Shown one piece after another: positions 1-8,264 of a DNA stretch of 44,759 bases (within the stretch, counting starts at the first letter, position 1; the number at the start of each line of letters is the position of its first letter). This stretch comes from an uncultured Alphaproteobacteria bacterium. GTDB lineage: Bacteria > Pseudomonadota > Alphaproteobacteria > RUG11792. The notes beneath the pieces are model-generated. The model saw only the letters and a list, made by a program, of their open reading frames with translations. It made no database searches and was not told the DNA's origin. Where the stretch lies: positions 1-44,759 of the forward strand of contig CANBDL010000002.1 of the NCBI GenBank assembly GCA_947367345.1, in the 5' to 3' direction. The position numbers and the translations under genes are program-made.

Positions 1-33
1 TATGATGCCGCAGCTGGAGCTGTGATTGGGTAG
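1..33 (+). CDS. C-terminal end of an upstream gene (partial)
   Basis: Frame 1 is open from the window edge to a TAG at 31-33 and ends in YDAAAGAVIG. A small-residue run with AxxxG spacing is common in glycine-zipper or membrane-associated tails, which makes this look like a real gene end. Only ten residues are visible, so no product can be named. A second short frame (ATG at 2, ending TGA) overlaps it and cannot be excluded. Confidence 0.3.
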   Translation, partial: YDAAAGAVIG

Positions 34-110
34 TTATGTTTATGGTTAGGCTTGTAGCTTTGATGATGGACAGTCTCTAATTTTTTATAGTTAGTTTTAG
101 GATTCTAGCA

Positions 111-779
111 ATGAGTAAGCTCAGGTTTATAGCGGTAGCTGTTGCATTATTGTCGATGAATTGCCAGTATGCGGATGCTGTCAATACCAAGAAACATGGC
201 TCCATAAGAACGACGAAGAAGTCAATGGGGGAGGGGGTAACCTCTAGCAAGCAAGACAAGAACATCAAAGACCGTATTCTCGAAATATATATGGAGTACT
301 ACGGTAAGCGGATTACAAAGTTAGATACCCCACAGAAAATCTTAGAAGAAATTTCTAAAAAAGATAGTGGCAAGAATGGTTGTGCTCAGTTGGCTCAATT
401 ATGTAATAGTGATAAGCCGGAGCATGTAAGTGCTGCGTTGGAAGCCACAGATTATACATTTAATAACGAGGTTCCTTCACAAATTCCAGAACCAGTCAGT
501 AAGATATATGCTGCAATCATGTTGTTGTCAAGTGCAAATATTTTATCCGATACAGAAGCTTTGCAATATATTCAGCAAATAGATAACCTTGTGAAAGAAA
601 TTAATAGTAAGACAAAACAAAGATACAATAGTATGACGCAAGAACAAAGGATTTCCGGTTGTTGTAATGCCATGACTTGCGCATCTAAAATAATGAATAA
701 GGAGCTTAAAGTTTTAAACGAAGCGAAATTGAAGATGAGTAATATATCGGAGGAATCAGAAAATACAGATGCAGAGTAA
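111..779 (+). CDS. Secreted protein of unknown function
   Basis: I do not recognise this 222-residue protein. Its N-terminus is a typical Sec signal peptide: MSKLR, a hydrophobic core at about residues 6-16, and a plausible cleavage site after the ADA at 22-24. The mature part is charged and mostly helical, Lys/Glu-rich, with two Cys pairs (near QLAQLC and GCCNAMTC) and no membrane segment. This fits a periplasmic, surface or host-directed protein. It stands alone on the plus strand and faces the next gene on the minus strand. A weak promoter-like pair lies upstream (TTGTAG at 52-57, TCTAAT at 76-81). Small secreted proteins of this kind are common in intracellular alphaproteobacteria, but the function is unknown. 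Confidence 0.75.
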   Translation: MSKLRFIAVAVALLSMNCQYADAVNTKKHGSIRTTKKSMGEGVTSSKQDKNIKDRILEIYMEYYGKRITKLDTPQKILEEISKKDSGKNGCAQLAQLCNSDKPEHVSAALEATDYTFNNEVPSQIPEPVSKIYAAIMLLSSANILSDTEALQYIQQIDNLVKEINSKTKQRYNSMTQEQRISGCCNAMTCASKIMNKELKVLNEAKLKMSNISEESENTDAE

Positions 780-796
780 GTATAATGCATAGATAT

Positions 797-830
797 ACAG
801 GTGGATTGTGTGGTCTGCCTGTGTTGTTGT
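797..830 (+). terminator. Hairpin plus T-rich tail after the 111-779 gene
   Basis: ACAGGTGGA (797-805) can pair with TCTGCCTGT (814-822), with two G-T wobbles, and a GTTGTTGTT stretch follows. It starts 17 bases after the stop codon, as expected for an intrinsic terminator. The tail is not a clean T-run. Confidence 0.4.
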
Positions 831-914
831 TCGATGTTTTATAAGATATATGCTGATTTTATATATTGTTTCTGGTTACTTGGTGTGCGTGGTGAATGTA
901 TCTCGGTGTTGTGA

Positions 915-1706
915 TTATGTATTAATGCGAGAGTCTTCATCTGGATTGTCGATGTGAAGACAAGACATACTGTTTCTAATTTTTTCTTCTGTGCATGCTT
1001 CATTGCCTTGTTCAATTATGTTTATAATTGCTTTGGCGCATTGTATTCTGTTTTGACCCTTAAATAATGATTCGTCATTTGTAATAAAGTCTTGACAGCT
1101 CGTCTTATTTTCTGTGAGATAAGGTAGTAATGCTGCTATAGGTAGATCATAGAACTTATCTCCGTCAACAAAACGTCTTGCGACTTCGAGGTCTAGCATT
1201 ATTTCATATTCGAGATTGTTGTTGCTATAGAAGATTGTATTCCATGACTTGTAACATAATTTGTCATCTTCTATATTGCAAAAATCAACTAATATATTAC
1301 CTGGTTGGTTTTCTGATCCTGTGTAATGTATTGCAATTTCTAAGGAGCTGTACTTGAAATATATTGGTCGCATTGTGTCGTCATTTATGTAGAAATCCTC
1401 GTATTGTGATAATTCTCTTTCATTTTTGATGATTTTATTAAACAAATAGATGCGTGATCTGTGTGACAATCCATTTAAATATATGTGTCTGGATTTGTCA
1501 GTATACACATATTGATGTAAATACCGATTAAATAATTTTATTGTTTTGCACTCGTACATTTTCTCGGAATTTATCAAAAATTTCCTTGATACATTGCAAT
1601 ATTTTTGATACAATTCATCGCAATTGTTATTCATGCATATTATTGTGTTGCAGAATGAAAAAATAATACCAAACATAAAAATTATAGATTTGACCAGATA
1701 TTTCAT
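915..1706 (-). CDS. Secreted protein of unknown function
   Basis: I do not recognise this 263-residue protein. It begins with MKYLVKS and a hydrophobic stretch to about residue 25 (ending NTIICM), a Sec signal peptide or single N-terminal anchor. The rest is soluble, rich in Asn, Tyr and Ile, with several Cys (for example CDELYQKYC and the C-terminal CTEEK and SCLHID), so disulphides in an extracytoplasmic location are plausible. It converges with the secreted-protein gene at 111-779 and lies downstream of the membrane-protein gene at 1859-2647 on the same strand, but has its own extended -10 promoter candidate. Function is unknown. Confidence 0.7.
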   Translation of the reverse strand: MKYLVKSIIFMFGIIFSFCNTIICMNNNCDELYQKYCNVSRKFLINSEKMYECKTIKLFNRYLHQYVYTDKSRHIYLNGLSHRSRIYLFNKIIKNERELSQYEDFYINDDTMRPIYFKYSSLEIAIHYTGSENQPGNILVDFCNIEDDKLCYKSWNTIFYSNNNLEYEIMLDLEVARRFVDGDKFYDLPIAALLPYLTENKTSCQDFITNDESLFKGQNRIQCAKAIINIIEQGNEACTEEKIRNSMSCLHIDNPDEDSRINT

Positions 1707-1737
1707 ATAATATGTATTGAAAAAAATGTATATCGGA

Positions 1738-1746
1738 ATTGTACCA
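1738..1746 (-). promoter_or_regulatory. Extended -10 promoter candidate for the 915-1706 gene
   Basis: Read on the minus strand this is TGGTACAAT, an extended -10 (TGn plus TACAAT), about 32 bases before the ATG at 1706. No good -35 is seen at standard spacing. Confidence 0.4.
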
Positions 1747-1858
1747 TATCTGTAGAGTATTTGTGTTAATAGATGTATGTCATATTATAATTAACACACA
1801 AAATATTACTTTGTTTAGGATATGGGATTACAGTCTGTATTTCAAATTCTTGTAGAAC

Positions 1859-2647
1859 TTAATTACGTTCACTAATTTGTTTTTGTGCGAATGTTTTGAT
1901 CAACTTAATCAATATGATAGTTAGCAACAATACTATAATATTGCCAAGGTATACAATTAATACAAACATAAGACTATATATAGATGATAGAGTTAGTTTA
2001 TCATATGGATTTTTGTTTTGTCTGAGTGTATGCGTAGTTGATCTACATAAACTAAGTAGAGACATTGTAGTAGAGAATCCTATGTAACAAAATAGTAAAG
2101 ACCAAAAAATGCTGGTAAGCGTGTGCATCTGTTTTATTTTGGCCGCATAAAAGAGAAATATAAATAATGCAACAAAACAGATATTGGTTACTATTGATCT
2201 TAGTTTATCGTTTTTGTGGAGTACTATGCAGTCAAATATGATATGAAATATAATTGGCATAATCGTGAACGAAAGTGGGCAAGTTTCTGTGGAGGAAGAC
2301 ACGTTTATTGCGTTATAAATTTGTTGAATTAATTGTGCAATGTGTGATGAGTAGAACTTATTGTATACAATATAGAATATAGCACAAAATACATTAAATA
2401 CTTTAAATACTAATATAAATGTTATTATGGCTGATTTATGTCTTTTGATTGTATTGGATATGCAAATGATGTTTAATACTTCGCTACATAATGCGAACAA
2501 AAAAATGCAAATGTATAAATTATAATCTGTGCTTAATAATGATAATACAGAAAGTATATGGCTCGTGACAACATACTTGTACTGCGACCAAAAATGATGC
2601 CAACAGTGTTTATTGCGTATTTCTTGTGTTACCAATTCATCTCGCAT
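1859..2647 (-). CDS. Polytopic membrane protein of unknown function
   Basis: This 262-residue protein is dominated by hydrophobic stretches, roughly six to eight membrane helices spread over its length (for example around residues 30-70, 72-95, 125-145, 150-170, 180-203 and 225-255). The start carries several His and Trp (KHCWHHFWSQ). The C-terminus is short and basic. I see no transporter signature or catalytic motif and cannot place it in a family. It has a good promoter of its own at 2685-2713, divergent from the ribosomal promoter at 2848. Codon composition is very AT-rich, like the neighbouring unassigned genes. It could be an orphan inner-membrane protein or a lineage-specific transporter. 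Confidence 0.65.
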   Translation of the reverse strand: MRDELVTQEIRNKHCWHHFWSQYKYVVTSHILSVLSLLSTDYNLYICIFLFALCSEVLNIICISNTIKRHKSAIITFILVFKVFNVFCAIFYIVYNKFYSSHIAQLIQQIYNAINVSSSTETCPLSFTIMPIIFHIIFDCIVLHKNDKLRSIVTNICFVALFIFLFYAAKIKQMHTLTSIFWSLLFCYIGFSTTMSLLSLCRSTTHTLRQNKNPYDKLTLSSIYSLMFVLIVYLGNIIVLLLTIILIKLIKTFAQKQISERN

Positions 2648-2684
2648 AGAACTTGAGCTATCATCAAAATTTGAAATTTAGTTC

Positions 2685-2713
2685 ATTGTAGCATATATTG
2701 TTACAATTGACAA
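2685..2713 (-). promoter_or_regulatory. Promoter of the 1859-2647 membrane-protein gene
   Basis: On the minus strand: -35 TTGTCA (2713-2708), a 17-base spacer, and -10 TACAAT (2690-2685) preceded by TGC, so an extended -10. It sits about 38 bases upstream of the ATG. This is one of the best matches to a sigma-70-type promoter in the window. Confidence 0.6.
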
Positions 2714-2847
2714 CTTTTTGTTTTATTTTTTATTATATATGCAAAAATTCATTTGATTAAAATATTTGTTGCGTGTTATAGATGGTTTGTTATAGAATGA
2801 AATTATAGTCTGTCGTATTTTTTCGCTTGATGCCTTCATTATAGTTC

Positions 2848-2877
2848 TTGCTTACGAGCGGCGATTTAGTGTATAAT
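2848..2877 (+). promoter_or_regulatory. Promoter of the rpsS-led ribosomal operon
   Basis: TTGCTT (2848-2853), an 18-base spacer and a perfect TATAAT (2872-2877). Transcription would start near 2884, leaving a leader of about 215 bases before rpsS. The rplM-rpsI promoter has the same -35 and spacer. Its position shows that the ribosomal cluster starts at rpsS here. Confidence 0.65.
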
Positions 2878-2883
2878 GAAAGT

Positions 2884-3097
2884 GTAGCTTTTTGCGCCAA
2901 GTATTTTGCGTTGTGGGCGTGTTTTTAGGTTTAGCGTGCCGACAAATTGACGTTGAGAATTTTTGATTTCTACGTCATGAGTTTTTGGATGATTTTCTTT
3001 TTGGTGGATGTAGCCATATGCTTTGGTTTTTCGCCAGAAGGTTAAGGGATTTGATGATGCGAAGGCTTTTCGCTTTTGTTGAGTAATTTAGGAGTTA
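2884..3097 (+). other. Long untranslated leader before rpsS
   Basis: No convincing gene lies in this stretch, and I found no remnant of rplB, which usually precedes rpsS. It is G/T-rich. Near its end a small hairpin, GCGAA (3059-3063) with TTCGC (3069-3073), is followed by four T, just before the AGGAG ribosome-binding site at 3090-3094. This could be a leader control element or chance; no known r-protein leader class was recognised. Confidence 0.35.
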
Positions 3098-3100
3098 ATG

Positions 3101-3376
3101 ATGCCAAGATCGGTATGGAAGGGTCCGTTTTTTGATAAATATTTGTTAAAAAAGGTTGAGTCTGTGAGGCAAGCCGGAAGATCGGATGTGATTAAGATTT
3201 GGTCCAGGAGGTCAACCATTCTGCCTCAGTTTATAGGTATGAACTTCGGTGTTTACAACGGTAAAAAATTTTTGCCGGTGACGGTTACAGAAGGTATGGT
3301 TGGACATAAATTTGGTGAATTCGCGCCTACACGCACTTATTATGGGCATGGCGCAGATAAGAAGGCGAAAAGATGA
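3101..3376 (+). CDS. rpsS: 30S ribosomal protein S19
   Basis: S19 sits in the head of the small subunit with S13 and contacts 16S rRNA near the A site. The 91-residue product begins [10 protein letters not shown] and contains the family's WSRRSTILP and the C-terminal [11 protein letters not shown] block. Of two tandem ATGs (3098 and 3101) I chose the second, because it gives the normal N-terminus and a six-base gap to the AGGAG at 3090-3094. It is the first gene of the operon here, whereas rplB normally precedes it, and its end overlaps the rplV start by four bases (ATGA). Confidence 0.97.
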   Translation: MPRSVWKGPFFDKYLLKKVESVRQAGRSDVIKIWSRRSTILPQFIGMNFGVYNGKKFLPVTVTEGMVGHKFGEFAPTRTYYGHGADKKAKR

Positions 3377-3729
3377 TTGCAAAAGATAATACAGCGATGA
3401 ATGACACTGCAAAAGCCGTGTTACGCAAGGTGAGGGTCAGCCCACAGAAATTGAACTTAGTTGCATCCATGATTCGTGGTATGAAGGTCGACAAAGCAAT
3501 GGGAACTCTCATACACTCACGCAAGAGAATTGCTGATGATGTTTACAAAGCTTTAAAGTCAGCTGTGTCTAACGCGGAGCAGAAGAGTATTGATATCAGC
3601 GATTTATATGTGAAGGAAGCTTATGTTGGCTATAGCATAAAGCTTAGAAGGTTTCACGCAAGAGGCAGAGGCAGAGGAAGCACAATCACAAAGCCTTTTA
3701 GCCATTTGACAATTATTGTGTCTAGGTAG
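3373..3729 (+). CDS. rplV: 50S ribosomal protein L22
   Basis: L22 binds 23S rRNA and its beta-hairpin lines the peptide exit tunnel. The 118-residue protein shows [18 protein letters not shown] near residues 17-34 and the tunnel hairpin region ending [20 protein letters not shown] short N-terminal extension (about ten residues) precedes the conserved core. The start overlaps the rpsS stop, which implies translational coupling. All parts of the family are present. Confidence 0.96.
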   Translation: MIAKDNTAMNDTAKAVLRKVRVSPQKLNLVASMIRGMKVDKAMGTLIHSRKRIADDVYKALKSAVSNAEQKSIDISDLYVKEAYVGYSIKLRRFHARGRGRGSTITKPFSHLTIIVSR

Positions 3730-3741
3730 TAGGGGGTTATT

Positions 3742-4476
3742 GTGGGCCAGAAAGTTAATTCGATATGTCTCAGGGTTGGTATCCTTAGAACTTGGGACTC
3801 CAGGTGGTTTGCCAGGAAGAAGGATTATGCAGGTTATTTGCATAGCGATTTTTTAATCAGGAAATACATAAAGGAGCATTGTAGTTCTGTTGGTATTTCT
3901 AAGATTGTTATACAGAGACCGAACAAGAAAATTTTAGTTGAGATACATGCAATGAGGCCTGGCGCTCTTATAGGTAAGGGCGGAGCGGACCTGGAAAAGA
4001 TCAAAGATGCTCTTACAAAGATAGCAGGTACGCCAGTTGCGATTAATATATCAAACGTTAGAAGACCAGAGCTTGATGCAAATATTATCGCTGAAAGTAT
4101 TGCATTTCAGATCGAGAAGCGTGTTTCTTATCGTAGAGCAATGAAGAGAGCTATTCAATCTGCTATGAAGCTTGGCGCTACTGGTATAAGGGTTAATGTC
4201 TCCGGAAGACTCAATGGGGCTGAGATAGCTCGTATGGAGTGGTATCGTGAGGGCCGTGTTCCTTTGCATACATTGCGTTCTAATGTTGATTTTAGTGTTG
4301 CAACAGCGAAGACTACCTATGGTACATGTGGTATCAAGGTTTGGATATACAGAGGAGAAGGTAGCCACAGGTCTAGCGCTTCTGATTATGTAAATACTCA
4401 GAATACACATGGCGAGAACGCTAAGGCTGCTGTCGACTCTACTGTTGAAAATATAGAAAACTCAGAGAATAGTTGA
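3742..4476 (+). CDS. rpsC: 30S ribosomal protein S3
   Basis: S3 forms part of the mRNA entry site of the 30S subunit and contains a KH RNA-binding domain. The 244-residue protein starts MGQKVNS at a GTG codon, with AGGGGG upstream. The KH motif [16 protein letters not shown] is at about residues 73-88 and the C-domain block [11 protein letters not shown]...[10 protein letters not shown] follows. The last 30 residues (acidic, Asn-rich) are an ordinary variable tail. rplP follows after nine bases. Confidence 0.97.
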   Translation: MGQKVNSICLRVGILRTWDSRWFARKKDYAGYLHSDFLIRKYIKEHCSSVGISKIVIQRPNKKILVEIHAMRPGALIGKGGADLEKIKDALTKIAGTPVAINISNVRRPELDANIIAESIAFQIEKRVSYRRAMKRAIQSAMKLGATGIRVNVSGRLNGAEIARMEWYREGRVPLHTLRSNVDFSVATAKTTYGTCGIKVWIYRGEGSHRSSASDYVNTQNTHGENAKAAVDSTVENIENSENS

Positions 4477-4484
4477 GGTCTGTT

Positions 4485-4895
4485 ATGTTGTTCCCAAAGA
4501 AAACAAAGTTTAGGAAGGCATTTAAAGGGCGTGTTAAGGGAAATGCTACTTCCGGGTATACAGTTAGTTTCGGTAGCTTTGGTTTGAAATCATTGGAGCC
4601 AGCTCGTATAACTTCCAGGCAGATTGAATCTGCTAGAAGAGCTATTACAAGGTACATTAAGAGAAGTGGTAGGGTTTGGATAAGAATATTCCCAGATATT
4701 CCTGTATCAAAGAAACCGGCTGAAGTAAGAATGGGGAGCGGAAAGGGTTCTCCAGAATACTGGATTGCAAGAGTCCACCCAGGAAGAATTATGTTTGAGA
4801 TAGACGGAGTATCTGAGGAGGTTGCTAACGCAGCTTTTGCTTTGGCTTCTGCTAAGTTACCTGTCAATACTAAGTGTGTAAAACGCGTTGTGTAG
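4485..4895 (+). CDS. rplP: 50S ribosomal protein L16
   Basis: L16 helps place the aminoacyl-tRNA acceptor arm in the A site. I start it at the ATG at 4485 ([16 protein letters not shown]), which matches the family start and has GAGG six bases upstream; a TTG at 4473 would add four odd residues and overlap rpsC. The 136-residue product has the usual [21 protein letters not shown] segment. rpmC follows after 19 bases. Confidence 0.96.
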   Translation: MLFPKKTKFRKAFKGRVKGNATSGYTVSFGSFGLKSLEPARITSRQIESARRAITRYIKRSGRVWIRIFPDIPVSKKPAEVRMGSGKGSPEYWIARVHPGRIMFEIDGVSEEVANAAFALASAKLPVNTKCVKRVV

Positions 4896-4914
4896 TAGTT
4901 GTTGGTGTTATGTT

Positions 4915-5112
4915 ATGAAGTTTTCTGAGATAAAAGTCAAGGATAGAAAGGCGCTTGAGTCTTTGTTGCTTGACAAAAAGCGCGAGAATCTTGGTCTTCG
5001 TTTGGCCCTTGCGTCTGGTGGTGAATGTAAGACGTCGGATATAAGGGCGTGTCGTAGAGATATAGCAAGGATAAAAACCTGTCTTGCTATGTTGAATAAC
5101 AGTGATAAGTAG
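4915..5112 (+). CDS. rpmC: 50S ribosomal protein L29
   Basis: L29 is a small helical protein near the exit tunnel, at the docking site for trigger factor and SRP. The 65-residue form starting [15 protein letters not shown] at 4915 matches the family; an upstream TTG at 4888 would overlap rplP and add a Cys-rich, unlikely leader. The C-terminal half carries the expected [14 protein letters not shown] helix. Its place between rplP and rpsQ is canonical. Confidence 0.93.
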   Translation: MKFSEIKVKDRKALESLLLDKKRENLGLRLALASGGECKTSDIRACRRDIARIKTCLAMLNNSDK

Positions 5113-5123
5113 AGGAATTAAAG

Positions 5124-5369
5124 ATGCCACGTAGAGTTTTGCAAGGAATTGTTGTGAGTGATAAATGCGATAAGACAGTGACCGTCAGGGTTGAACAGCG
5201 CATTATGCATCCTATTTACAAAAAATATGTCAAGAGACATAAGAAATATGTTGCACATGATTCAAACAATGAACACAAGGTTGGAGATTCTGTTAGAATT
5301 ATAGAGTCTAGACCAATTTCTAAGACAAAGAAATGGGTCGTTGACTCCAAAATGGTATTAGGGGGATAG
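5124..5369 (+). CDS. rpsQ: 30S ribosomal protein S17
   Basis: S17 is an early-assembling OB-fold protein of the 30S body. The 81-residue product begins [21 protein letters not shown] and holds the typical [18 protein letters not shown] and [11 protein letters not shown] segments. An AGAGGAA site lies upstream of the ATG. Length and context are standard. Confidence 0.96.
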   Translation: MPRRVLQGIVVSDKCDKTVTVRVEQRIMHPIYKKYVKRHKKYVAHDSNNEHKVGDSVRIIESRPISKTKKWVVDSKMVLGG

Positions 5370-5374
5370 TTGAT

Positions 5375-5743
5375 ATGATTCAATCAGAATCGAGATTGCG
5401 AGTAGCCGACAATTCTGGTGCTAAGGAAGTTATGTGTATCAAGGTTATCGGTGGATCGAAGAGAAGATATGCTGGGATCGGTGATGTAATTATTGTCAGT
5501 ATAAAAGATGCTATACCAAGAGGTAAAGTTAAGAAAGGCGATATTCACAGAGCAGTTATAGTACGAACTAAGCAGCCACTGAAGAGAAAAGATAGTTCAC
5601 AGATTAGGTTTGATGATAATGCTGTGGTTTTGATTGACAAAAGTGGTGAGCCGTTGGGAACTCGTATTTTTGGGTCGATAACTAGGGAGTTACGACGTGG
5701 AGGATATATGAAGATTATTTCTCTTGCCCCGGAGGTTTTGTAA
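5375..5743 (+). CDS. rplN: 50S ribosomal protein L14
   Basis: L14 lies on the subunit interface and bridges to 16S rRNA. The 122-residue protein begins [20 protein letters not shown] and includes the characteristic [18 protein letters not shown] and [13 protein letters not shown] blocks. The TAA stop is two bases before the rplX start, so the two genes are probably coupled. Confidence 0.97.
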   Translation: MIQSESRLRVADNSGAKEVMCIKVIGGSKRRYAGIGDVIIVSIKDAIPRGKVKKGDIHRAVIVRTKQPLKRKDSSQIRFDDNAVVLIDKSGEPLGTRIFGSITRELRRGGYMKIISLAPEVL

Positions 5744-5744
5744 A

Positions 5745-6068
5745 ATGACCCAGGCCAAATTTAAGATTAAAAAGAACGATGTTGTCCAGGTTATTACGGG
5801 TAAGGAAAAGGGTAAACGTGGTACCGTAAAGAAGGTTTTGCTTGACAAAGCTCAGGTAATAGTGGAGAATGTTAATGTTGTTGTAAGACATATTAGACCT
5901 GATCAGAGACATCCAGAGGGGTCGATAAAAAAGGAGATGCCGATAAGCATTTCTAATGTTGCATTGATTGATGCAACAACTGGAAAGCGTGGATCTGTCG
6001 GCTTTAAACTGGATGAGGATGGTAAGAAGGTTAGGTATTTTAAGAAGTCTGGTAGTATTGTAGGATAA
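5745..6068 (+). CDS. rplX: 50S ribosomal protein L24
   Basis: L24 initiates assembly of the large subunit and carries a KOW motif. I start it at the ATG at 5745 (MTQAKFKIKKND), with GGAGG at 5731-5735; an upstream in-frame codon at 5724 lies inside rplN. The KOW stretch VVQVITGKEKGKRGTVKKV is at about residues 14-32. The 107-residue length is usual. Confidence 0.95.
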   Translation: MTQAKFKIKKNDVVQVITGKEKGKRGTVKKVLLDKAQVIVENVNVVVRHIRPDQRHPEGSIKKEMPISISNVALIDATTGKRGSVGFKLDEDGKKVRYFKKSGSIVG

Positions 6069-6073
6069 TTGAC

Positions 6074-6616
6074 ATGAGCTATACCAAAGATAAATTTCAT
6101 TCCGAAATAATAGACAAACTCAAGAAGGATCTTGGTTTGAGTAATTTATATGCAGTGCCAAAGCTTGAGAAGATAGTTATACACTGCAGCGATTCTGATG
6201 CTCACTCAGATTCTAAGGTTTTGACATCGATTGTCGGGGATTTGACTGTAATATCTGGGCAAAAACCAGTTATTACTAAGGCTAAGAAGTCGATTGCCAG
6301 TTTCAAGGTTAGACAGGGCATGAATCTTGGCGCTAAAGTTACACTCAGAAAAGATCGCATGTATGAGTTTGTGGATCGTTTGATTTTTATGGCTTTGCCT
6401 AGGGTTCTTGATTTCAAGGGCTTAAGTCAAAGTGGTTTTGATGGAAGGGGTAACTACTCTCTTGGAATTAAGGAGCAGCTTATTTTCCCTGAGATTGATT
6501 ATGACAAAATTGATAAGCCAAGAGGTTTGGATATTACAGTTTGTACAACAGCTAGCAATGACTCTCATGCTCTTGCCCTGTTGCGCGAGTTGAAATTTCC
6601 TTTTATTGTTAAATAA
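6074..6616 (+). CDS. rplE: 50S ribosomal protein L5
   Basis: L5 binds 5S rRNA in the central protuberance and forms an intersubunit bridge with S13. The 180-residue protein has LSNLYAVPKLEKIVIHC near the start, then ISGQKPVITKAKKSIASFKVRQG and the C-terminal GLDITVCTTASND block. The N-terminal MSYTKDKFHSEIIDKLKKDL replaces the usual start but keeps the family length. Confidence 0.96.
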   Translation: MSYTKDKFHSEIIDKLKKDLGLSNLYAVPKLEKIVIHCSDSDAHSDSKVLTSIVGDLTVISGQKPVITKAKKSIASFKVRQGMNLGAKVTLRKDRMYEFVDRLIFMALPRVLDFKGLSQSGFDGRGNYSLGIKEQLIFPEIDYDKIDKPRGLDITVCTTASNDSHALALLRELKFPFIVK

Positions 6617-6628
6617 GGTTGGTGTTGT

Positions 6629-6934
6629 ATGGCAAAGAAAAGTGCTATCGAAAATAACATGAGACGAAAGAGAATTGTATCTCAGAAAGAAGAAACTAGA
6701 AAAAAACTTAAAGCTATCATTATGGATAAAAATACATCAGACGATGATCGTATGAAGGCTGTGTATAAGTTGTCTGAGATGCCACGTAATTCTTCTTTTG
6801 TTCGTATACGTAATAGGTGTGCATTGACAGGAAGAGCAAGAGGTTATTATAGAAAGTTTGGTGTTTCTAGAATAGCTTTGAGGGATTTGAGTTCTTTTGG
6901 TTTGGTGCCTGGCGTAACAAAGGCAAGTTGGTAA
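6629..6934 (+). CDS. rpsN: 30S ribosomal protein S14, zinc-free form
   Basis: S14 sits in the 30S head. At 101 residues, and with only one Cys in the conserved region, it is the long form without the zinc ribbon. The block [20 protein letters not shown] and the C-terminal [11 protein letters not shown] match the family. The order rplE-rpsN-rpsH is canonical. Confidence 0.96.
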   Translation: MAKKSAIENNMRRKRIVSQKEETRKKLKAIIMDKNTSDDDRMKAVYKLSEMPRNSSFVRIRNRCALTGRARGYYRKFGVSRIALRDLSSFGLVPGVTKASW

Positions 6935-6951
6935 TTTTTTGGGTATATGTC

Positions 6952-7341
6952 ATGGATGTTGTAAGCGATTTGTTTTCGAGAATTAGAAACGCTCAGATGA
7001 TGCGTAAGAAGAAGGTGATATCACCTGTATCATCAGAGAGGTTAAATATTCTTAAAGTCCTTTTGAACGAGGGGTATATAAGTGCATATGACCTTGTGGA
7101 AGATGGAACTGCATTTAAAAAAGTTGAAATCGAGTTGAAGTATGATGGAAACGAACCTGTGATCCAGGAGATTAAGAGAATTTCTAAACCTGGTAGGAGA
7201 GTTTATACTTCTGTTAAGAATATAAAGCCAGTCAAAAATGGTCTTGGTATAAATATTTTGTCTACCAACAAAGGAATATTGTCCGAAACAGAGGCGAGAA
7301 AACTCTCTGTTGGTGGAGAACTGATTTGTACTGTATTTTAA
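6952..7341 (+). CDS. rpsH: 30S ribosomal protein S8
   Basis: S8 binds the central domain of 16S rRNA and, in model bacteria, represses the spc operon by binding its mRNA. The 129-residue product starts MDVVSDLFSRIRNAQ at 6952; a TTG at 6928 in the same frame would overlap rpsN and is unlikely. The C-terminal block ILSTNKGILSETEARKL is the family signature, with Cys-Thr-Val-Phe at the end. Confidence 0.95.
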   Translation: MDVVSDLFSRIRNAQMMRKKKVISPVSSERLNILKVLLNEGYISAYDLVEDGTAFKKVEIELKYDGNEPVIQEIKRISKPGRRVYTSVKNIKPVKNGLGINILSTNKGILSETEARKLSVGGELICTVF

Positions 7342-7356
7342 TGAAGGATGTGAACC

Positions 7357-7890
7357 GTGTCTAGAGTTGGTAAAAAACCCGTCAATATTCCTGCTGATAT
7401 CAAGGTTACAGTTGACGGTTCAGTTTTAAAATTTGCAAAAGGAAAAATTGAAGAGAGCTATAACGTTGATAGTAGGGTAGGTTTTGAATTATCTGCCGGA
7501 TCAATAGCATTTAAATCAGCTAATGGCGTAAAGTGTGCGAATGCATTGTGGGGAACGACTCAGAAGAATGTTAGTAATATAGTTGAAGGGCTTACAACTG
7601 GTTTTTCTGTAGAGCTTGAGCTTGTTGGTGTTGGTTATAAAGCTAACGTAGCTGGAAGGCAGTTGGTTTTAGAATTGGGATATAGCCATAATATCAAGTA
7701 TGATATACCAGACGGTATTGAAATTGTATGTCCAAAGCCAACATCTATTATTGTCAAAGGGCATTCTAAAAAGCTTGTTGGTGATGTTGTAGCTTTGATA
7801 AAAACATATCGTAAGGTTGAGCCATACAAGGGTAAGGGAGTTATAAGAGTTGGTGATTTTGTTTATCGAAAGGAGGGTAAGAAGAAATAA
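7357..7890 (+). CDS. rplF: 50S ribosomal protein L6
   Basis: L6 lies near the factor-binding site of the 50S subunit. The 177-residue protein begins MSRVGKKPVNIPADI at a GTG codon with AAGGA upstream. The second repeat domain carries the usual KPTSIIVKGHSKKLVG and the C-terminal KVEPYKGKGVIRVGD. The last base of its TAA is shared with the rplR start. Confidence 0.96.
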   Translation: MSRVGKKPVNIPADIKVTVDGSVLKFAKGKIEESYNVDSRVGFELSAGSIAFKSANGVKCANALWGTTQKNVSNIVEGLTTGFSVELELVGVGYKANVAGRQLVLELGYSHNIKYDIPDGIEIVCPKPTSIIVKGHSKKLVGDVVALIKTYRKVEPYKGKGVIRVGDFVYRKEGKKK

Positions 7891-8252
7891 TGTTTAGTCC
7901 TTCCGAATTGTATCAGAGAAGAAAAAAGAGACAAAGATATAAGTTATCCTGCGTTTCCAATGGAGAAAGACATAGAGTTGTTGTTCATCGTACCAATAAT
8001 CACATTTATGCTCAGTTGGTTGATGTGAATGGGGTTGTTGTCGCCCAAGCATCTACTCTTGATAAAAATATCAAAGATAAGATTAAGACTGGTGGAAATA
8101 TAAAGGCAGCGGAATGCGTAGGCGAATCAATTGCCAATATTGCTAAATCAAATAATATTGTTGATGTTGTTTTTGATAGGTCTGGCTATTTGTATCATGG
8201 AAGAATAAAGGCCTTAGCAGATAGCGCAAGACAACATGGGTTGAATTTTTAG
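7890..8252 (+). CDS. rplR: 50S ribosomal protein L18
   Basis: L18 binds 5S rRNA with L5 in the central protuberance. The 120-residue protein shows a basic N-terminus, RHRVVVHRTNNHIYAQLVD at about residues 27-45 and the C-terminal FDRSGYLYHGRIKALAD block. Start and the rplF stop overlap by one base (TAATG), indicating coupling. Confidence 0.96.
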   Translation: MFSPSELYQRRKKRQRYKLSCVSNGERHRVVVHRTNNHIYAQLVDVNGVVVAQASTLDKNIKDKIKTGGNIKAAECVGESIANIAKSNNIVDVVFDRSGYLYHGRIKALADSARQHGLNF

Positions 8253-8264
8253 GGTAGTGTGTTT

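Noticed and set aside
1896-2087. Plus-strand frame inside the membrane-protein gene
   Set aside because: It is fully antisense to a 262-codon gene with a good promoter and has no family features.
4473-4484. TTG starts extending rplP, and likewise rpmC, rpsH, secY, rpoA and glmM
   Set aside because: In each case a downstream ATG or GTG gives the family's normal N-terminus, usually with a better-placed ribosome-binding site.
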